The notes below the pieces were generated by a model, which was given only the letters and a program-made list of their open reading frames with translations, was not told the origin of the DNA and did no database searches. The position numbers were made by a program, and so were the translations under genes. This document shows, one piece after another, positions 42,476 through 53,453 of a stretch of 64,000 bases of DNA. The stretch comes from Chaetoceros tenuissimus (Eukaryota; Bacillariophyta; Thalassiosirophyceae; Chaetocerotales; Chaetocerotaceae): NCBI GenBank assembly GCA_021927905.1, contig BLLK01000061.1, positions 186,001-250,000 of the forward strand, given 5' to 3'. Position 1 is the first letter of the stretch, and each line of letters opens with the position of its first letter.

Positions 42476-43618
42476 CTATCGATGTTGATAACATTCCTCC
42501 TCGTGTATCGTTTCGTCTTTTCTTTTTTGATTTGCTAAGTATTGCTTCATTTGGTCTTGATAACATTTCTCCTCGGGTGTTCGATCTTTTCTATTACTAG
42601 ATGAATGTACGGAATCTGGTAACGGTACTTCATCAGTGGCAACACTAAGTTCCATATTGTCAAAACTGCTAGTTTCTAATTTCCCTAAACTACTCAAACC
42701 TGAAACTGTACTCTCCATATCAGTGGTAGGAAGTGATATCGATCCTCCATTATTTGCTCCACCATTAGTTCCTGAAGCATCATCATACGACTGACAGCCC
42801 AATATTTCATATCTAATTTTGCGTGATTTCCAAACTTCCACCGCATTCTCTCTTAATATCTGACATGTCATCTCCACTCGCTCATATTTAGAATATGTCG
42901 AAAAGGTAGCCTTAGCATCTTGTAACATGTCTATGGGAGTTCGATCGTACATATCAGGATGCAGAACAGCTTCTGGATTAGCCTGTAGCAAAAATGTAAT
43001 GGTGTGTAGCATATCTTGAAATTTTGTTGGTGTCATGGATAATTCACTAGAATCTCCTTTTTTCTTGGACTGTTCACTCTTGGACTTGGACTTGGCACTC
43101 TTTGCTATACTAGCTACACTTACAACAACATGCTGGTTGTTCCTGCTTCCTTTTGAAGGCAGAGAAATGGAGCTATCTGTGAAAAAGCTGGCAGCCTCCG
43201 GTGCACTTTCGGGATCACATATATACTGCGTGGCAAAGTGAAGAGCAGTACGTTGGCAATTGTCTGTAGCAGTCGCAAGCGAAGGCAGCGGCTCTTCTGG
43301 AAGATAATCTCTCTGGATGTCAAGCAATAACCTAACAGTATCAGAAGATGCTCCGATGAGGCAAGCTACATGCAGAGGCAGCATTCCGTGTTCGTCGGCG
43401 CAATATGCATTGAGAGGGTACAGGCCTACAATAGTTCGGACAATATCTGTCGGGGCATTATGAGAGCACACTACGGTGAGAAGGTTGATATCATTGCTTT
43501 GCATCTGCCCCAGTGTCTGAAGCTCTTTCTTTAGCTTGCGTCCTTTCCATTGTAGTAATAACCGCGTCTTTGACCACCGGTGTGATATTATAAGCTTCAA
43601 AAGTCGTAATCGAATCAT
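42476..43618 (-). CDS. ankyrin-repeat protein
   Basis: A 380-residue ORF. Ankyrin units are visible at about residues 40-140: LLTVVCSHNAPTDIVRTIVG, AYCADEHGMLPLHVACLIGA and NCQRTALHFATQYI, the last two with the typical G/R-x-x-PLHxA or TALHxA core. A later unit appears in LLQANPEAVLHPDMYDRTPI. The C-terminal half is Ser/Asn-rich and basic. No catalytic domain or membrane segment is seen; ankyrins mediate protein binding, and the partner is unknown. Ankyrin proteins of this type are numerous in diatoms. Confidence 0.78.
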   Translation of the reverse strand: MIRLRLLKLIISHRWSKTRLLLQWKGRKLKKELQTLGQMQSNDINLLTVVCSHNAPTDIVRTIVGLYPLNAYCADEHGMLPLHVACLIGASSDTVRLLLDIQRDYLPEEPLPSLATATDNCQRTALHFATQYICDPESAPEAASFFTDSSISLPSKGSRNNQHVVVSVASIAKSAKSKSKSEQSKKKGDSSELSMTPTKFQDMLHTITFLLQANPEAVLHPDMYDRTPIDMLQDAKATFSTYSKYERVEMTCQILRENAVEVWKSRKIRYEILGCQSYDDASGTNGGANNGGSISLPTTDMESTVSGLSSLGKLETSSFDNMELSVATDEVPLPDSVHSSSNRKDRTPEEKCYQDQMKQYLANQKRKDETIHEEECYQHR

Positions 43619-45042
43619 CTTTTCTACTGTTTAGATGACAGCGAGCAAATAGGATTTATCAGATCAAAAGTTAAGAATTTTCTATAAAGTAAGGTGAACT
43701 CGTACACCAAACACCGAAAATTGCTCAGCAGAATGTGGATGGTGGTGCAATTTAGCTTTACTGTAGAAGAAGTTACTATCCTGCTTTGTCTCTGGTATGG
43801 TATCCCCTATCCCCCTTTAACCACAGTAATCCGGGACAACAAGGTGATGAATATTACATCTCGAGGTGTACGTAGGTATCTTAAATATGACAGATTGATG
43901 TTCTTTTGTCGCACAGAAAACGGAAGATGACTTTCCTCTACACCTGGGCTGGCGCCAAGATCAGAGTGAGGTCTGTCCGTCGAAATTTTGTCGTCAAAAA
44001 TCTAGTTTATGACTTTTCTCATGAAAATCTGTTCCGGAGTTTTTCATGAGAAGTGGCAAAATCCTCCACGGTGGAAGCAAGTAATTACACTGAAATGTTT
44101 CTCTGGATGCCAATATCAAAAGTAAAACTTGTTCAATTTTTTAGTTCGATACCTTCATCAATAACTATAATATCTATAGAATATGAATCCGAGTCGCAAC
44201 TAAAAAATTGATCAAAAATTACCATATATATGGTCAATAGAAAATTGTCGCAACTGAATCTATTCCATATATGTACTTTGTTTGATACTTCAAAGCTTAT
44301 TGTTCCTTGTTTCTCTTTCAGAAATATAAATGATTAAATTTATGGTATGAGTTGCTTCTGGAAGCATTTCAATTTCGTACTCAAAACAAAAAATACCTAA
44401 TCGGATGAAGCTACGTAATACAAATTGCTACTTCTTCCTACTACTACCTTCAGGTAATCGGTTTTACAAAAAAGAAAATCACGCACAACGAACAAAGATA
44501 TTAATATATATCAATTGCATGAGTAAAGTTTGCTACATATATTTATCTTAAGATCATTCCTTTTCCTTTCTGTATTCAGATGCATTTTTATCAAGCAACT
44601 ATGTGTGTGAGATAGTGTTGAGATTTTGTAAAATTGTGTTTCACTGGCTCAGAGAATAGGATATGAGCTTATTTCATTTGCATAAAAATCTGTCGCATTT
44701 CGAGTGTTTTACTTAAGCCTCTAGAAATTTAGATTTGCGACTTTTTTACTCTGATCTTGGCGCCAGCCCCTGTGTAAAAATTGGTATATTGAGAAATTCA
44801 ATCTCCGGGTTTTGGATGTAGTGTTTGTCTCACTGGTATTCTTATATTCTCTTTTCCCTCTCTTTTCTAATAACAGTCATTGTGTTGCACTTGACGGGAT
44901 CAACGAACCATACATAAGTACATCATGATGTACGTAAAGAAGTAGTGAATGTTTTGCTTCTCGGCAGTTGCACATCATGTAGCAAGCATTAGATAGATAC
45001 TACTAGTAGTTCTCGACTTAGACGAAAAAGACTCAAACAAAT
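43619..45042. other. intergenic region with a MITE-like element
   Basis: About 1.4 kb without a credible gene. The element at 43941-44774 fills most of it. The ORF at 43694-43930 has no recognisable domain and no support. Confidence 0.55.
43941..44774. mobile_element. MITE-like non-autonomous DNA element, 834 bp, TA duplication
   Basis: Terminal inverted repeats of 27 bp: left 43941-43967 begins CACCTGGGCTGGCGCCAAGA, right 44748-44774 is its reverse complement with two mismatches (25 of 27). A TA dinucleotide flanks both ends (43939-43940 and 44775-44776), as in Tc1/mariner-type insertions. There is no transposase ORF, and the interior is AT-rich. A 14-bp internal inverted repeat (TCAATTTTTTAGTT at 44133-44146, AACTAAAAAATTGA at 44198-44211) forms a possible hairpin. 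Family beyond the TA duplication is inference. Confidence 0.75.
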
Positions 45043-45783
45043 ATGATTATCCCAAAATCAGTAACCATATTAGGCTTTGGCAGCCTCCTATCCGAGAAAT
45101 CTGCCAAAACGACGTTTCCCAATCTACAAAACTTTCGTCTAGGAAAAGTCCACAATTACAAACGAGTCTTTGGGCACCCTGCATCTATATTTTTTCAGAG
45201 GAGCATTGCCAATATTGAAACAAAAGAAATGTCATCGCTATCCACCGAGTATTGTGATGGTTCAAGTTTTGTTTGTAGCGTCTTTGAAGTTTCCAATGAG
45301 AATGGCGAATTTAGTAATGGAAACTTGGCTGATTTCAGTCCAAGCATGGCATTCAGAGAAAGAGAAGAAGAATTTGAAATCATAATGGTTCCATATGAAG
45401 AATTATCAAGTAATGTTGTTTCGGATGTCGATTCTGACCATTCTTCTCCTTCAAATTTGTTGAAGGGCATTTTATGTACAAGATCTACCGATGAAAAGTA
45501 TATTGAACTATGGGGAGACAAAAGGTTTGAAGAGAACTATTTAAAGTACAAAATTGATACAATTTGGAATTGGGGAGTAGATTCTGGTCTAAAACCTTGC
45601 GGTCCATATTTGAGACACTGTGTTTTGGCAGCAAAAAACATGGGTGACGAATGCTATCAATCCTTTTTGAATGACACATTTCTAGTAGACCGCAAGACGA
45701 CAATTAGAGAATATCTAGAAAATAATCCTGTTCTAATGGATACTCTTCCTCCTACTGATCTGAGAGAAAGATATGGTGGATAA
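45043..45783 (+). CDS. gamma-glutamyl cyclotransferase-fold protein
   Basis: A 246-residue ORF of the GGCT/AIG2 fold, whose enzymes release 5-oxoproline from gamma-glutamyl compounds. The N-terminal strand and loop TILGFGSLLSEKSA (about 8-21) matches the family's substrate-binding G-S-L signature. The acidic FREREEEFEIIMVPYEEL (about 106-123) supplies the likely catalytic Glu, followed by further core strands. The C-terminus (LRHCVLAAKNMGDECYQSFL) is helical. No signal peptide or transit sequence. Fold call is good; substrate not determined. Confidence 0.77.
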   Translation: MIIPKSVTILGFGSLLSEKSAKTTFPNLQNFRLGKVHNYKRVFGHPASIFFQRSIANIETKEMSSLSTEYCDGSSFVCSVFEVSNENGEFSNGNLADFSPSMAFREREEEFEIIMVPYEELSSNVVSDVDSDHSSPSNLLKGILCTRSTDEKYIELWGDKRFEENYLKYKIDTIWNWGVDSGLKPCGPYLRHCVLAAKNMGDECYQSFLNDTFLVDRKTTIREYLENNPVLMDTLPPTDLRERYGG

Positions 45784-46295
45784 ATCAGTTGATTTTAAAA
45801 TATTTTCATTTGTAACACTGTTGAAGAATCTTTTTGTTTGAACAATGAAAATAAATTTCCAAAATTATTAGGAAGACATACTGGATTTACGTACTGTTTT
45901 TTGGCAAATGTATTTTATAATGTAAAAATGCAATAAAATCAAGCAGTATTATTAAGAAACATACATGGCATGGTACTACAACTGTACCATGATATGTTGT
46001 TGTTGAAATGATTTTCAAAAGATCTTGGATGAGATATTTTCATTTCAATATTTTTGTTTTAAAAAATAGCTGTTCAGCGATTTTGACAAAACTTGTATGT
46101 CTAAATTAGTATTATGAAATACAAATTTCTCAGTCTGAACGATTTGGTACTCACTTTTTTAGTACGCCTTTCTATTTTTTTTCTTGTTCCAACTGTATGA
46201 AAGCCGTTGAGAAATAAATGAAGAGAGGGAAATGTGGAAGAAGAGCAATCATGTAGAATCCTTTACTCACAAATAATTTATTCTCTTCTTCAAAA
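45784..46295. other. intergenic region with a hairpin
   Basis: About 510 bp, AT-rich, with no credible ORF. Contains the CATGGTAC hairpin listed separately. Confidence 0.4.
45969..45991. repeat. inverted repeat CATGGTAC ... GTACCATG
   Basis: Perfect 8-bp stem with a 7-nt loop, about 190 bp downstream of the cyclotransferase-like gene. It could mark an RNA 3' end, but no function is shown. Confidence 0.5.
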
Positions 46296-47114
46296 ATGCA
46301 CGACTCTTATCGTTCCAATTTTTGCCTTTCCGAGTATATGCATGATATTCATGCCATTCAGGTTTTGAAGGAGAAGAAGGCTCAGCAGGTGGAGCGTGAA
46401 CACATACGGTCTAGCTATGGATGTTCAAATGCGTATCCCAGAATCATTCAAAGTTCGTCTTCTTTACGAAGCAAGACTCTACCTATTACAGGAAATGAAA
46501 GTGATGAAAATACATATCTGCGACTTAACGAGAACAATAGACATGTGAAACTGTATGAAAAGGGTGTTGAGAAACTACGGGGAGAACGTAGAGCAGAGGA
46601 AATCAGAAGGAAATGTTTGGAAAATAGAGAAGTCGCCCTTAGATTCCCCACAGAAAGACAACTTTCAAGCTATAATTCAGCAGTCAAAAAGATGAGATCT
46701 AAAAGGGAAAGCTCTAGGTGTGAAAAGAAGAAGACTCAGAGAACAGAGAGAAATGTTGCAAACACATTCGCCATTATCCATGATGGTGTTGATGCTCATG
46801 AAGTAACAGCACTTCACTATTCGCCTGATATGGATCAGTATAAGAAGGCAATTAAATCAGCTTTCGATGGAGTTATTCTTAAGCTTTCTAAAGACACTAT
46901 TTCTGTGTTGACAGATGATGATGACGCCCTGGGAAGATGTGAATTAAAAAACAATATTGCTGACTATATTTTCGAAGAAACTGGAGCTCTGATTGGAAGT
47001 CACATTGACAGCGTTTTCGAAGAAACAAAGGAGTTAGAAAGTGAGCACTCAGATGGTGTAACAAGAATAGGTATGAGCTTGACAGAAACTGGTGTGGAAT
47101 TGGCCCTGCAATAG
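46296..47114 (+). CDS. basic charged protein with LYxxGVxKLR motif (paralogue 1)
   Basis: A 272-residue ORF. The central part (about 88-150) is a charged, Arg/Lys/Glu-rich helical region: HVKLYEKGVEKLRGERRAEE, then KKMRSKRESSRCEKKKTQRT. The C-terminal half is more neutral and may fold (MDQYKKAIKSAFDGVILKLS). No signal peptide or membrane segment. The motif is shared with the next gene, suggesting local duplication. I do not recognise the family, and function is unknown. Confidence 0.65.
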   Translation: MHDSYRSNFCLSEYMHDIHAIQVLKEKKAQQVEREHIRSSYGCSNAYPRIIQSSSSLRSKTLPITGNESDENTYLRLNENNRHVKLYEKGVEKLRGERRAEEIRRKCLENREVALRFPTERQLSSYNSAVKKMRSKRESSRCEKKKTQRTERNVANTFAIIHDGVDAHEVTALHYSPDMDQYKKAIKSAFDGVILKLSKDTISVLTDDDDALGRCELKNNIADYIFEETGALIGSHIDSVFEETKELESEHSDGVTRIGMSLTETGVELALQ

Positions 47115-47588
47115 GTGACCAGACAGCAACACTACAGGAAGAGAGATATAGTGGTAAACATAATAATATTACATTAGTGCATAGTATTGATTACATGAAT
47201 ATTCTCCAATTGAAAAAATAATTTGCCAGTCTACGTAACATTACCGTGTATCGACTTGAACCTATGCTTGAAATTTTACAATTGAGTCCATGAACAACCC
47301 TGCACAAATCTAATATCTATTGGTAATAGTACGTGCAAAAAACTTAGAATACATAAAAAATCTTCTTGTAAAACAGGAAAATCTATTCTCTTCGTCGGTT
47401 GAGATGATTTTCTGACTTCTCTTGGGAGTAAGATTGTGACAAATTATACAAGAATACATAAATGAAAGCTAAAAATAGCCTAATTGTGATGAGTCTCTTT
47501 CAGTTGGAACGATGTCAATGGGTGTGAAGAATAAAAAAAATAGCTTTCCGTCAAAAGGTACACATGTTGTTTCAGTTGGATTCACAAT
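47115..47588. other. intergenic region
   Basis: About 470 bp, AT-rich, nothing recognisable. Confidence 0.35.
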
Positions 47589-49154
47589 ATGTTCCTTGAA
47601 GGCAACATGATTATGCATGAAAGAGATAGAGGTTTCATGTATAGGAACAAAACCAGTCGGAATCTATTAGATGAGAGATATACTAGTACGATGGTGCTAA
47701 CGAAATCTTCGCATGCTAAGCATCATGAACCCTATAACAAGCAAAACAACAAGAAGAAGAAGAAAAATAAGAAGGAGGGCCCCTCCCCCAGATTACTTGC
47801 GCTCTACAATACAGGAGTTCAGAAGCTGAGGAAAAGAAACAATATTATTCATAGATTTGAAAGGTTGAAAAGACGTAAAGAAGCATATCAACAAATAACA
47901 TCGAAAGAAGAAAGATGCAACCTAGAATGGTATGAAAGGCTGTTTAGTCTATCGAAGAATAGGAATGAGTACGGAGCAAAGCGAAGAAAAGAAATAGAAT
48001 CAAAGAGGAATGGATCTTCCTACAAAAGAAAACACTTCCTTCCCCAAAACGGTGTGAGCGCTGACAAAATGAATGTGATTCCGTTGAGCCAGATACCAAT
48101 CTTCAAGGAAAAATTCCCCTGTATTAATTTCGATGACGTTGAAGGTGGTCAAATACATATTACATTGAATGAGAATGATGTATATACAATACAACTTGAA
48201 GAGATTTCTGAACTAATGAATCACTTTCCAAACATTGACATAGCTGAAATTTTGAATGCCTATATTGAATCTCATCAAGCAGCAACAGATGAATTGGACT
48301 CACGAAGTCCTGAGAATAAAGTCGATGCCGACAAGGTATTTACAGAGGAGCAAGATATAAGAGATTCACCGGAAAAAGAGGAATTATCAGAGACGAGAGA
48401 TGCAGATTCAATGGAAGATAGCCAGTCCTTCATACATAATGAGCCAAGACACATAGATCTATCAAATATTGACGATTTCATTGTTTACAGTGAATCGCTA
48501 GATTCACAGTTATCATTAAATTCTACAGAGTATGTTACTCATTCTCAGCCTTCATGGTCATGGGAAGAGACTTTCTACAGCTTTGAAGAAGCATTGCCAG
48601 TTGAGGAAAATACAAGCTGCGACTCCGATGAATCGATTGACTCTGATTGCGAGCGGTCGTTTGGACCTTCCATTGATTATGACAGCAAATCCCACCTGCT
48701 AGCCCCATGCAAAAAAATCATTTCAATAGAAGATTATCACTGCGATTGCGAAATGATTGACGAGAATGATGAAGAAGGACTTTGGATGTATGAATCAGGA
48801 AACTTGACATCCTGCTCAAGTGACTACTTTAGCTACTACGATCAGGTTTACTCGTACTCAAGAGATTCATCGGTTTTTGATTACAGTATAAGTACCAAAT
48901 TCACGAGTTGCAGTGGACCCACTTATTTGAGCTCTGAGGAAAGTGAGAGTGGTCTCTGTAATTTGTTTGTCAAGATGGACGAACAGAATGTCATTAATCT
49001 CAAATGTTTTGTAGAGGAAATAGAAGCAGTTCTTCTCAAAAAGATATCCCCAACACTTGACATGAAAAAAGTACGTATTGTACGGACGCTAAAAGGTTTC
49101 GAAGTCATATTGCCTATGCACAAAACAGAAATGATGGAAAATATGTGTCATTAA
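47589..49154 (+). CDS. basic/acidic protein with LYxxGVxKLR motif (paralogue 2)
   Basis: A 521-residue ORF. A Lys/Asn-rich N-terminus (about 50-65) leads to PRLLALYNTGVQKLRKRNN (about 68-86), the counterpart of LYEKGVEKLR in the preceding gene, then a basic helical region. Residues about 220-440 are strongly acidic and Ser-rich. The C-terminus (about 450-521) resembles a small folded domain (VRIVRTLKGFEVILPMHKTE). No known domain. Position, orientation and the shared motif suggest a diverged tandem duplicate with a much larger acidic insertion. Confidence 0.68.
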   Translation: MFLEGNMIMHERDRGFMYRNKTSRNLLDERYTSTMVLTKSSHAKHHEPYNKQNNKKKKKNKKEGPSPRLLALYNTGVQKLRKRNNIIHRFERLKRRKEAYQQITSKEERCNLEWYERLFSLSKNRNEYGAKRRKEIESKRNGSSYKRKHFLPQNGVSADKMNVIPLSQIPIFKEKFPCINFDDVEGGQIHITLNENDVYTIQLEEISELMNHFPNIDIAEILNAYIESHQAATDELDSRSPENKVDADKVFTEEQDIRDSPEKEELSETRDADSMEDSQSFIHNEPRHIDLSNIDDFIVYSESLDSQLSLNSTEYVTHSQPSWSWEETFYSFEEALPVEENTSCDSDESIDSDCERSFGPSIDYDSKSHLLAPCKKIISIEDYHCDCEMIDENDEEGLWMYESGNLTSCSSDYFSYYDQVYSYSRDSSVFDYSISTKFTSCSGPTYLSSEESESGLCNLFVKMDEQNVINLKCFVEEIEAVLLKKISPTLDMKKVRIVRTLKGFEVILPMHKTEMMENMCH

Positions 49155-49183
49155 CAGCAATTTTAGGTACACTAGTCTCTCCA

Positions 49184-52100
49184 TTACTTATAAAAATTCT
49201 TATTAACTTTTTCTTTCCACTGCTTTGGTATGGACGCCATTTCTAAATGACCGTAAGCAAGTTTTGTACCATCTAGGACTTGATTGAGCCTCTCAGACGA
49301 CAGTGCCCTTCGGAGGTTCAGAATAACTTTGACATCGACCAACCCACACGAACAGCACTCATGAAATATAGACGCAGCTAGTTCATCTCTCTGATGTCCA
49401 CCTGGGATCAAGCTACAACATTTTAGAAATGTTGAAAATACGATCTCGTTAGGACTTCCATACCCACCCCCCAGAATTTCTTTCAAAACTTTTCTTGAAA
49501 CTTGGAAAGCTTCAATTCGAGCAGCTTTATCCCCGTTTGTGTAAGCACATGCATTTAATACAGTTGAAAATGTGCGGATGTTTGGTTTTGCTTCTTGGTT
49601 TCCATTTTCATAGGATTTAAACATTCGGTCTAAAATATTTTCTGCATCTTTCGCCTTGGAAGGAGATTTGCTCTTTGCAATGGTGTTTAATACTGATGAT
49701 ATAAAGTTAGATTCTGAATTGATATGCAATTTAAATTTGAAGAGAAAGTTATTTCAGAATTGTTTCCAACTCACCTACATTGAAAATTGCTCCATTTGGT
49801 TTTAGGTGGAGGTTGCCTTTTTCATATTCTTTCTCTAGAAATGATAAGATTTCGAGCACATTTTTTGGGGCATCTTTATGACCACATTTTGCATATGCGT
49901 TGAGTACAGTACCGTAAGTTATTATAGTTGGAGTGAGGTATGTATCCCCTGTAGCACTTCTCTTTTCCATTAGTTGCAGAATTTCTCGAGCTTTATTGCC
50001 AGCATCCTCGCTCTTTGTATGAGCCCAGCAATTCATCACAGCCGCAAAGGTTAGCTTATCGGGTCGAATATTTTCATCAGTCTCGCCTAGCTCGCTCATT
50101 AAAAGAAGTACATCTTCTGCTTTTTTCGCAGCATCTTTGCGTTTAGAGCTCGAAATGCACTTTATCTTTAGATAAAAGTTTAGTGAGAACATTGGCCCAA
50201 CTAAATGGAAGAATAAGATAATGCGGTTGAGAGTTCACTTACCAAACTGTTATAAGTGTATCTGTTAGCTTTCAAACCTTCTGCCTTCATCTGACTTATA
50301 AGGTCTTCGGCCAATTTAGTGTTGTCATTTTTGGAATAGGAGATAGTATTAATGATTGAAGTGTAAGTGATAGCATCTGGCAAGGGTAGTGTCAAGGAAC
50401 TGGGACACTGTTTTGAAAAATTCTTCATTCTCGTAAGGACCTCCATGGCGCGGGTATTCTTTTCCTTTAGAGAAGCACACTTTGAGAGAGCATCTATATA
50501 ACAGTTGTAACATGCTGTATTTGGTATAATTTCACTTTTTCCATCTAGAAATCTTTCTTCTAAAGAGTCCAACAGCTTTTCCATTTCTTTAAGAAAGTTT
50601 TCGCCATGTCTTGTTTGCTTTGCGAGTGCACCAAGAATATGAACGTATGCGTTGACACTAAGATTTACGTGTTCATCTTCTTCCCATTCCTTAAGCATCC
50701 TCAAGGCCTCCTTGACATACACTCCTTCTTTTGCATTGCTTAACGCAGATAGATATGTGTTGTATGTTATATCATCAGGGGCTACGTGAATATCTCCCTT
50801 TTTATAAGAATGAAGCATCTCCTCAAAGAGAAGCTTAAGCTCTTCGATTTCACCAGAAGAGGCGAATATTTTCAACATGATGTTGTATGCAATAGTCGTG
50901 GGTTGTACTGAAGAATCGCTGTCTTCGCCCATCTGCTTCATTCGTCTAAATATTTGTTGTGCAACGCGTATACATTCTTCGTCAAATTGACTCTGTTTAG
51001 AAAGAGCGTCCAGCGTGGTACAAAAAGAAATTGAATCGGGTTTCAACGTTTCCATTCCATTAGAATATAATTCTAGAGATCTTTCAAGCAGTTCAACTGC
51101 TTGGAGTCCGGCATTCCTTTTCTCCGACCTTGCCATTGCTGAAATGACAGAAGAATATGAGATGGTATCAGGATAAATATTTGTATCATTCAAAGATTCT
51201 GAGATATTCTCCATCTGTTGCAAAATATTCAATGCATTCTCTGCTGCATTTGGTTCTTTTGATTTAGCCCATGCATCAATCACTGTGTTGAAAGAAATCA
51301 AGTTTGGTTTGACATCTCTTTCTGAATTTTCTGATAGAGTAATCATCCTATTAAGTATCGCTTCTGACCTGTGAGGTTTACCAGCATTGGCCCATGCCTT
51401 AATCACATTAGAATAAGTAATTGTATCAGGTTGTGCATCTTCACGCTTTGTTGTTTGATATCTTTCTTCTACACGTGTCAAAAGAGTATCAGCTTCTAGT
51501 GCACGTTCGTATTGCTCTTGAGAATTGTTGCTCTTAAAGTCAATTTTGGACGAAATCGCATTTATTGCAATGTTGTAGCTATGTGATAGTTTAGATTTGA
51601 ATGAGAAATACAATTTTTGCATAGCAACAAACATTTTGGATGTCCTATAGAACTTACGATATCACATCTGCATAGGCAGCCGTAGGTCTCAAGGAGCTTT
51701 CGGTAGTATCAAACGTTTTGGGATCCAAATCAACATCTTCAGTCTGCTCCATTCTGTCTAAATAGCAGCGTATCCTATCACTAGTTGAAAGTTTACTGCC
51801 TGAATTCTGAATATATAAAACTCGGAGAACATGATTGTAAGAAAGGGTATTTGGCCGTAAGTTCTCATCTTTTGTTTCAAAATAGGCATTCTCCATTTGG
51901 CTCAATTTTTCCTCCATCGCTGACACTACTTTGTACGGTGACCGTATATTTGACATTTTCCCATTTGTCTCAATACTACCTCCAAAATATTCATCAAGCA
52001 ATTTCAATTTTGGATTCGATGTAGATGCATTATCTAGTAACACTGCCCATTTCATCCAAGTATAGATAATAGCATTCTCACTTTCTGTAGTTGGACGTAG

Positions 52101-53015
52101 TAAATGCTCATTATCAATTTTCAAACCTTCCATGACGTCAATAATCCGGAAAGCATCACATAGCGCAGGTGCCCAAGTTTCAACATTGATATTTAGTGTT
52201 CCACTTGCGGATGAATATTGCATGATATCATGACCGCTAGAGTCAAGTTCCAATTTGTGCAAAGAAGGATTTGTACAAGGTAAAAGATAAGAATCAATCA
52301 TATAGGCAAATATAAGGCTAGCATCTTTGCCAAGTACTCTATTTGCAAAGTCATATTTTCCTTCTGAACATTTGTCAATTTGCATAATCCAATTCAAAAC
52401 ACGTTCAGCTTGTTTCGGACCATAATCTCCATAGTTCTTTTCATCATTTGTATTTTCCAAATCATGTGGACATCGTAAACCCTTCACATGAGAACTGTAG
52501 ATTGCACAAAAGGGATGAAAGTACATAGGCCATTTTGTACTCCAAAAATGCAGCACAACTCTTGCATCATTCACAAGAGATTCTAGATTCTTTTCAAGTT
52601 GCTCTTTTAATTCTTTACTGCCCATATCGAGAGCTAAGAGATTCTTCGTAACTTGTTCCATAGAATCAAGTTGAGTAATTGCCATTTTCTTTTGTGCAGG
52701 ATTAAGACCTTGTGCTTTGATCAAAGATGACTTGCTATTGAATCCTTGTCCAACATTAAACACTTTTCTACTTTCATTGTTTCTCCGTGACTTTTCTTTC
52801 TTCATCTCCTTCAAAGTCGAAAAATATGAGAAAGATTTTTTTGCTCGATTTGTTATTGGAATTTTATATTTCAAGAAATGGGTACCGCACTGACTAGAAG
52901 AATCTCGACGAGTGACATTGTTCAAAACTGATGCATTAGATCCACATTTCCAATCTCTTCTTTGTACACATTTTGAAAGATTTTTTCGAAGCCCATTACA
53001 GGAATGGCGAGGCAT
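49184..53015 (-). CDS. pentatricopeptide-repeat (PPR) protein, 1,195 residues, four exons
   Basis: PPR proteins bind organelle RNA and act in its processing, editing or translation. Exons 53015-51658, 51578-50243, 50159-49775 and 49692-49184 join in frame (phases 2, 0, 1). Each splice lies inside a PPR motif, which supports one gene rather than four: exon 1 to 2 gives ADVISYNIAINAIS, exon 2 to 3 gives TYNSLCISSSKRKDA, and exon 3 to 4 gives IFNVVLNTIAKSKS. About 14 to 16 motifs are visible, such as TYSNVIKAWANAGKPHRSEA and SFNTVIDAWAKSKEPNAAEN. The first 150 residues are basic and may include a presequence. The start is taken at the first ATG (53015); an earlier 5' exon is possible. The acceptor of exon 3 could be 6 nt upstream. 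Confidence 0.88.
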
Positions 53016-53453
53016 TATGCTGTCTTGTTTATAATCTACTCTAATCTGTAATCTGCAGGTAGACACCCCTTTCCCCACAGTAAACAGCAAACCTTGAAAC
53101 GTGTAGTATTCACTTTTTCAGTATTAAAGGAAGAAGAATTCAACAGTGAGTTTTTGCAATGATTAATACTTTTGACTCTCATTTTTCTTTTCGATGAAAA
53201 GATGGAGAGTTGATTGTTGATTGGTTGACAGTACAGCAGCAAGATAGCAACCCAAAGCAGCTAGGGCTGCTAGCTAAAGAAATATTACGGCTAGCTATTT
53301 AAGAGAAGTTGGCTATCTTCTTCATCTGGAGCAACAGAAGAAGAAACAAACTAACAACGAAGAAAAAACATCACCGAGCACCGAGTTTCCGTGAAAAGTA
53401 ATTGAAAGTGTGCTGCCAGAAGTTTAAAGTAAGATATAATATGAGCAATAGCA
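53016..53453. other. divergent promoter between PPR and polymerase genes
   Basis: About 440 bp. A short ORF on the minus strand (53036-53242) could hold a 5' exon of the PPR gene, but no splice join is convincing. Contains a near-palindrome around 53256-53275 (AGCAGCTAGGGCTGCTAGCT). Confidence 0.4.

Noticed and set aside
43694-43930. ORF of 78 codons beside the MITE-like element
   Set aside because: No domain, no splice partners; it ends just before the element.
45969-45991. Hairpin as a small RNA gene
   Set aside because: Only an 8-bp stem in AT-rich sequence; no further structure.
53036-53242. Possible separate gene upstream of the PPR gene
   Set aside because: Short and without support; more likely promoter or a non-coding leader exon.
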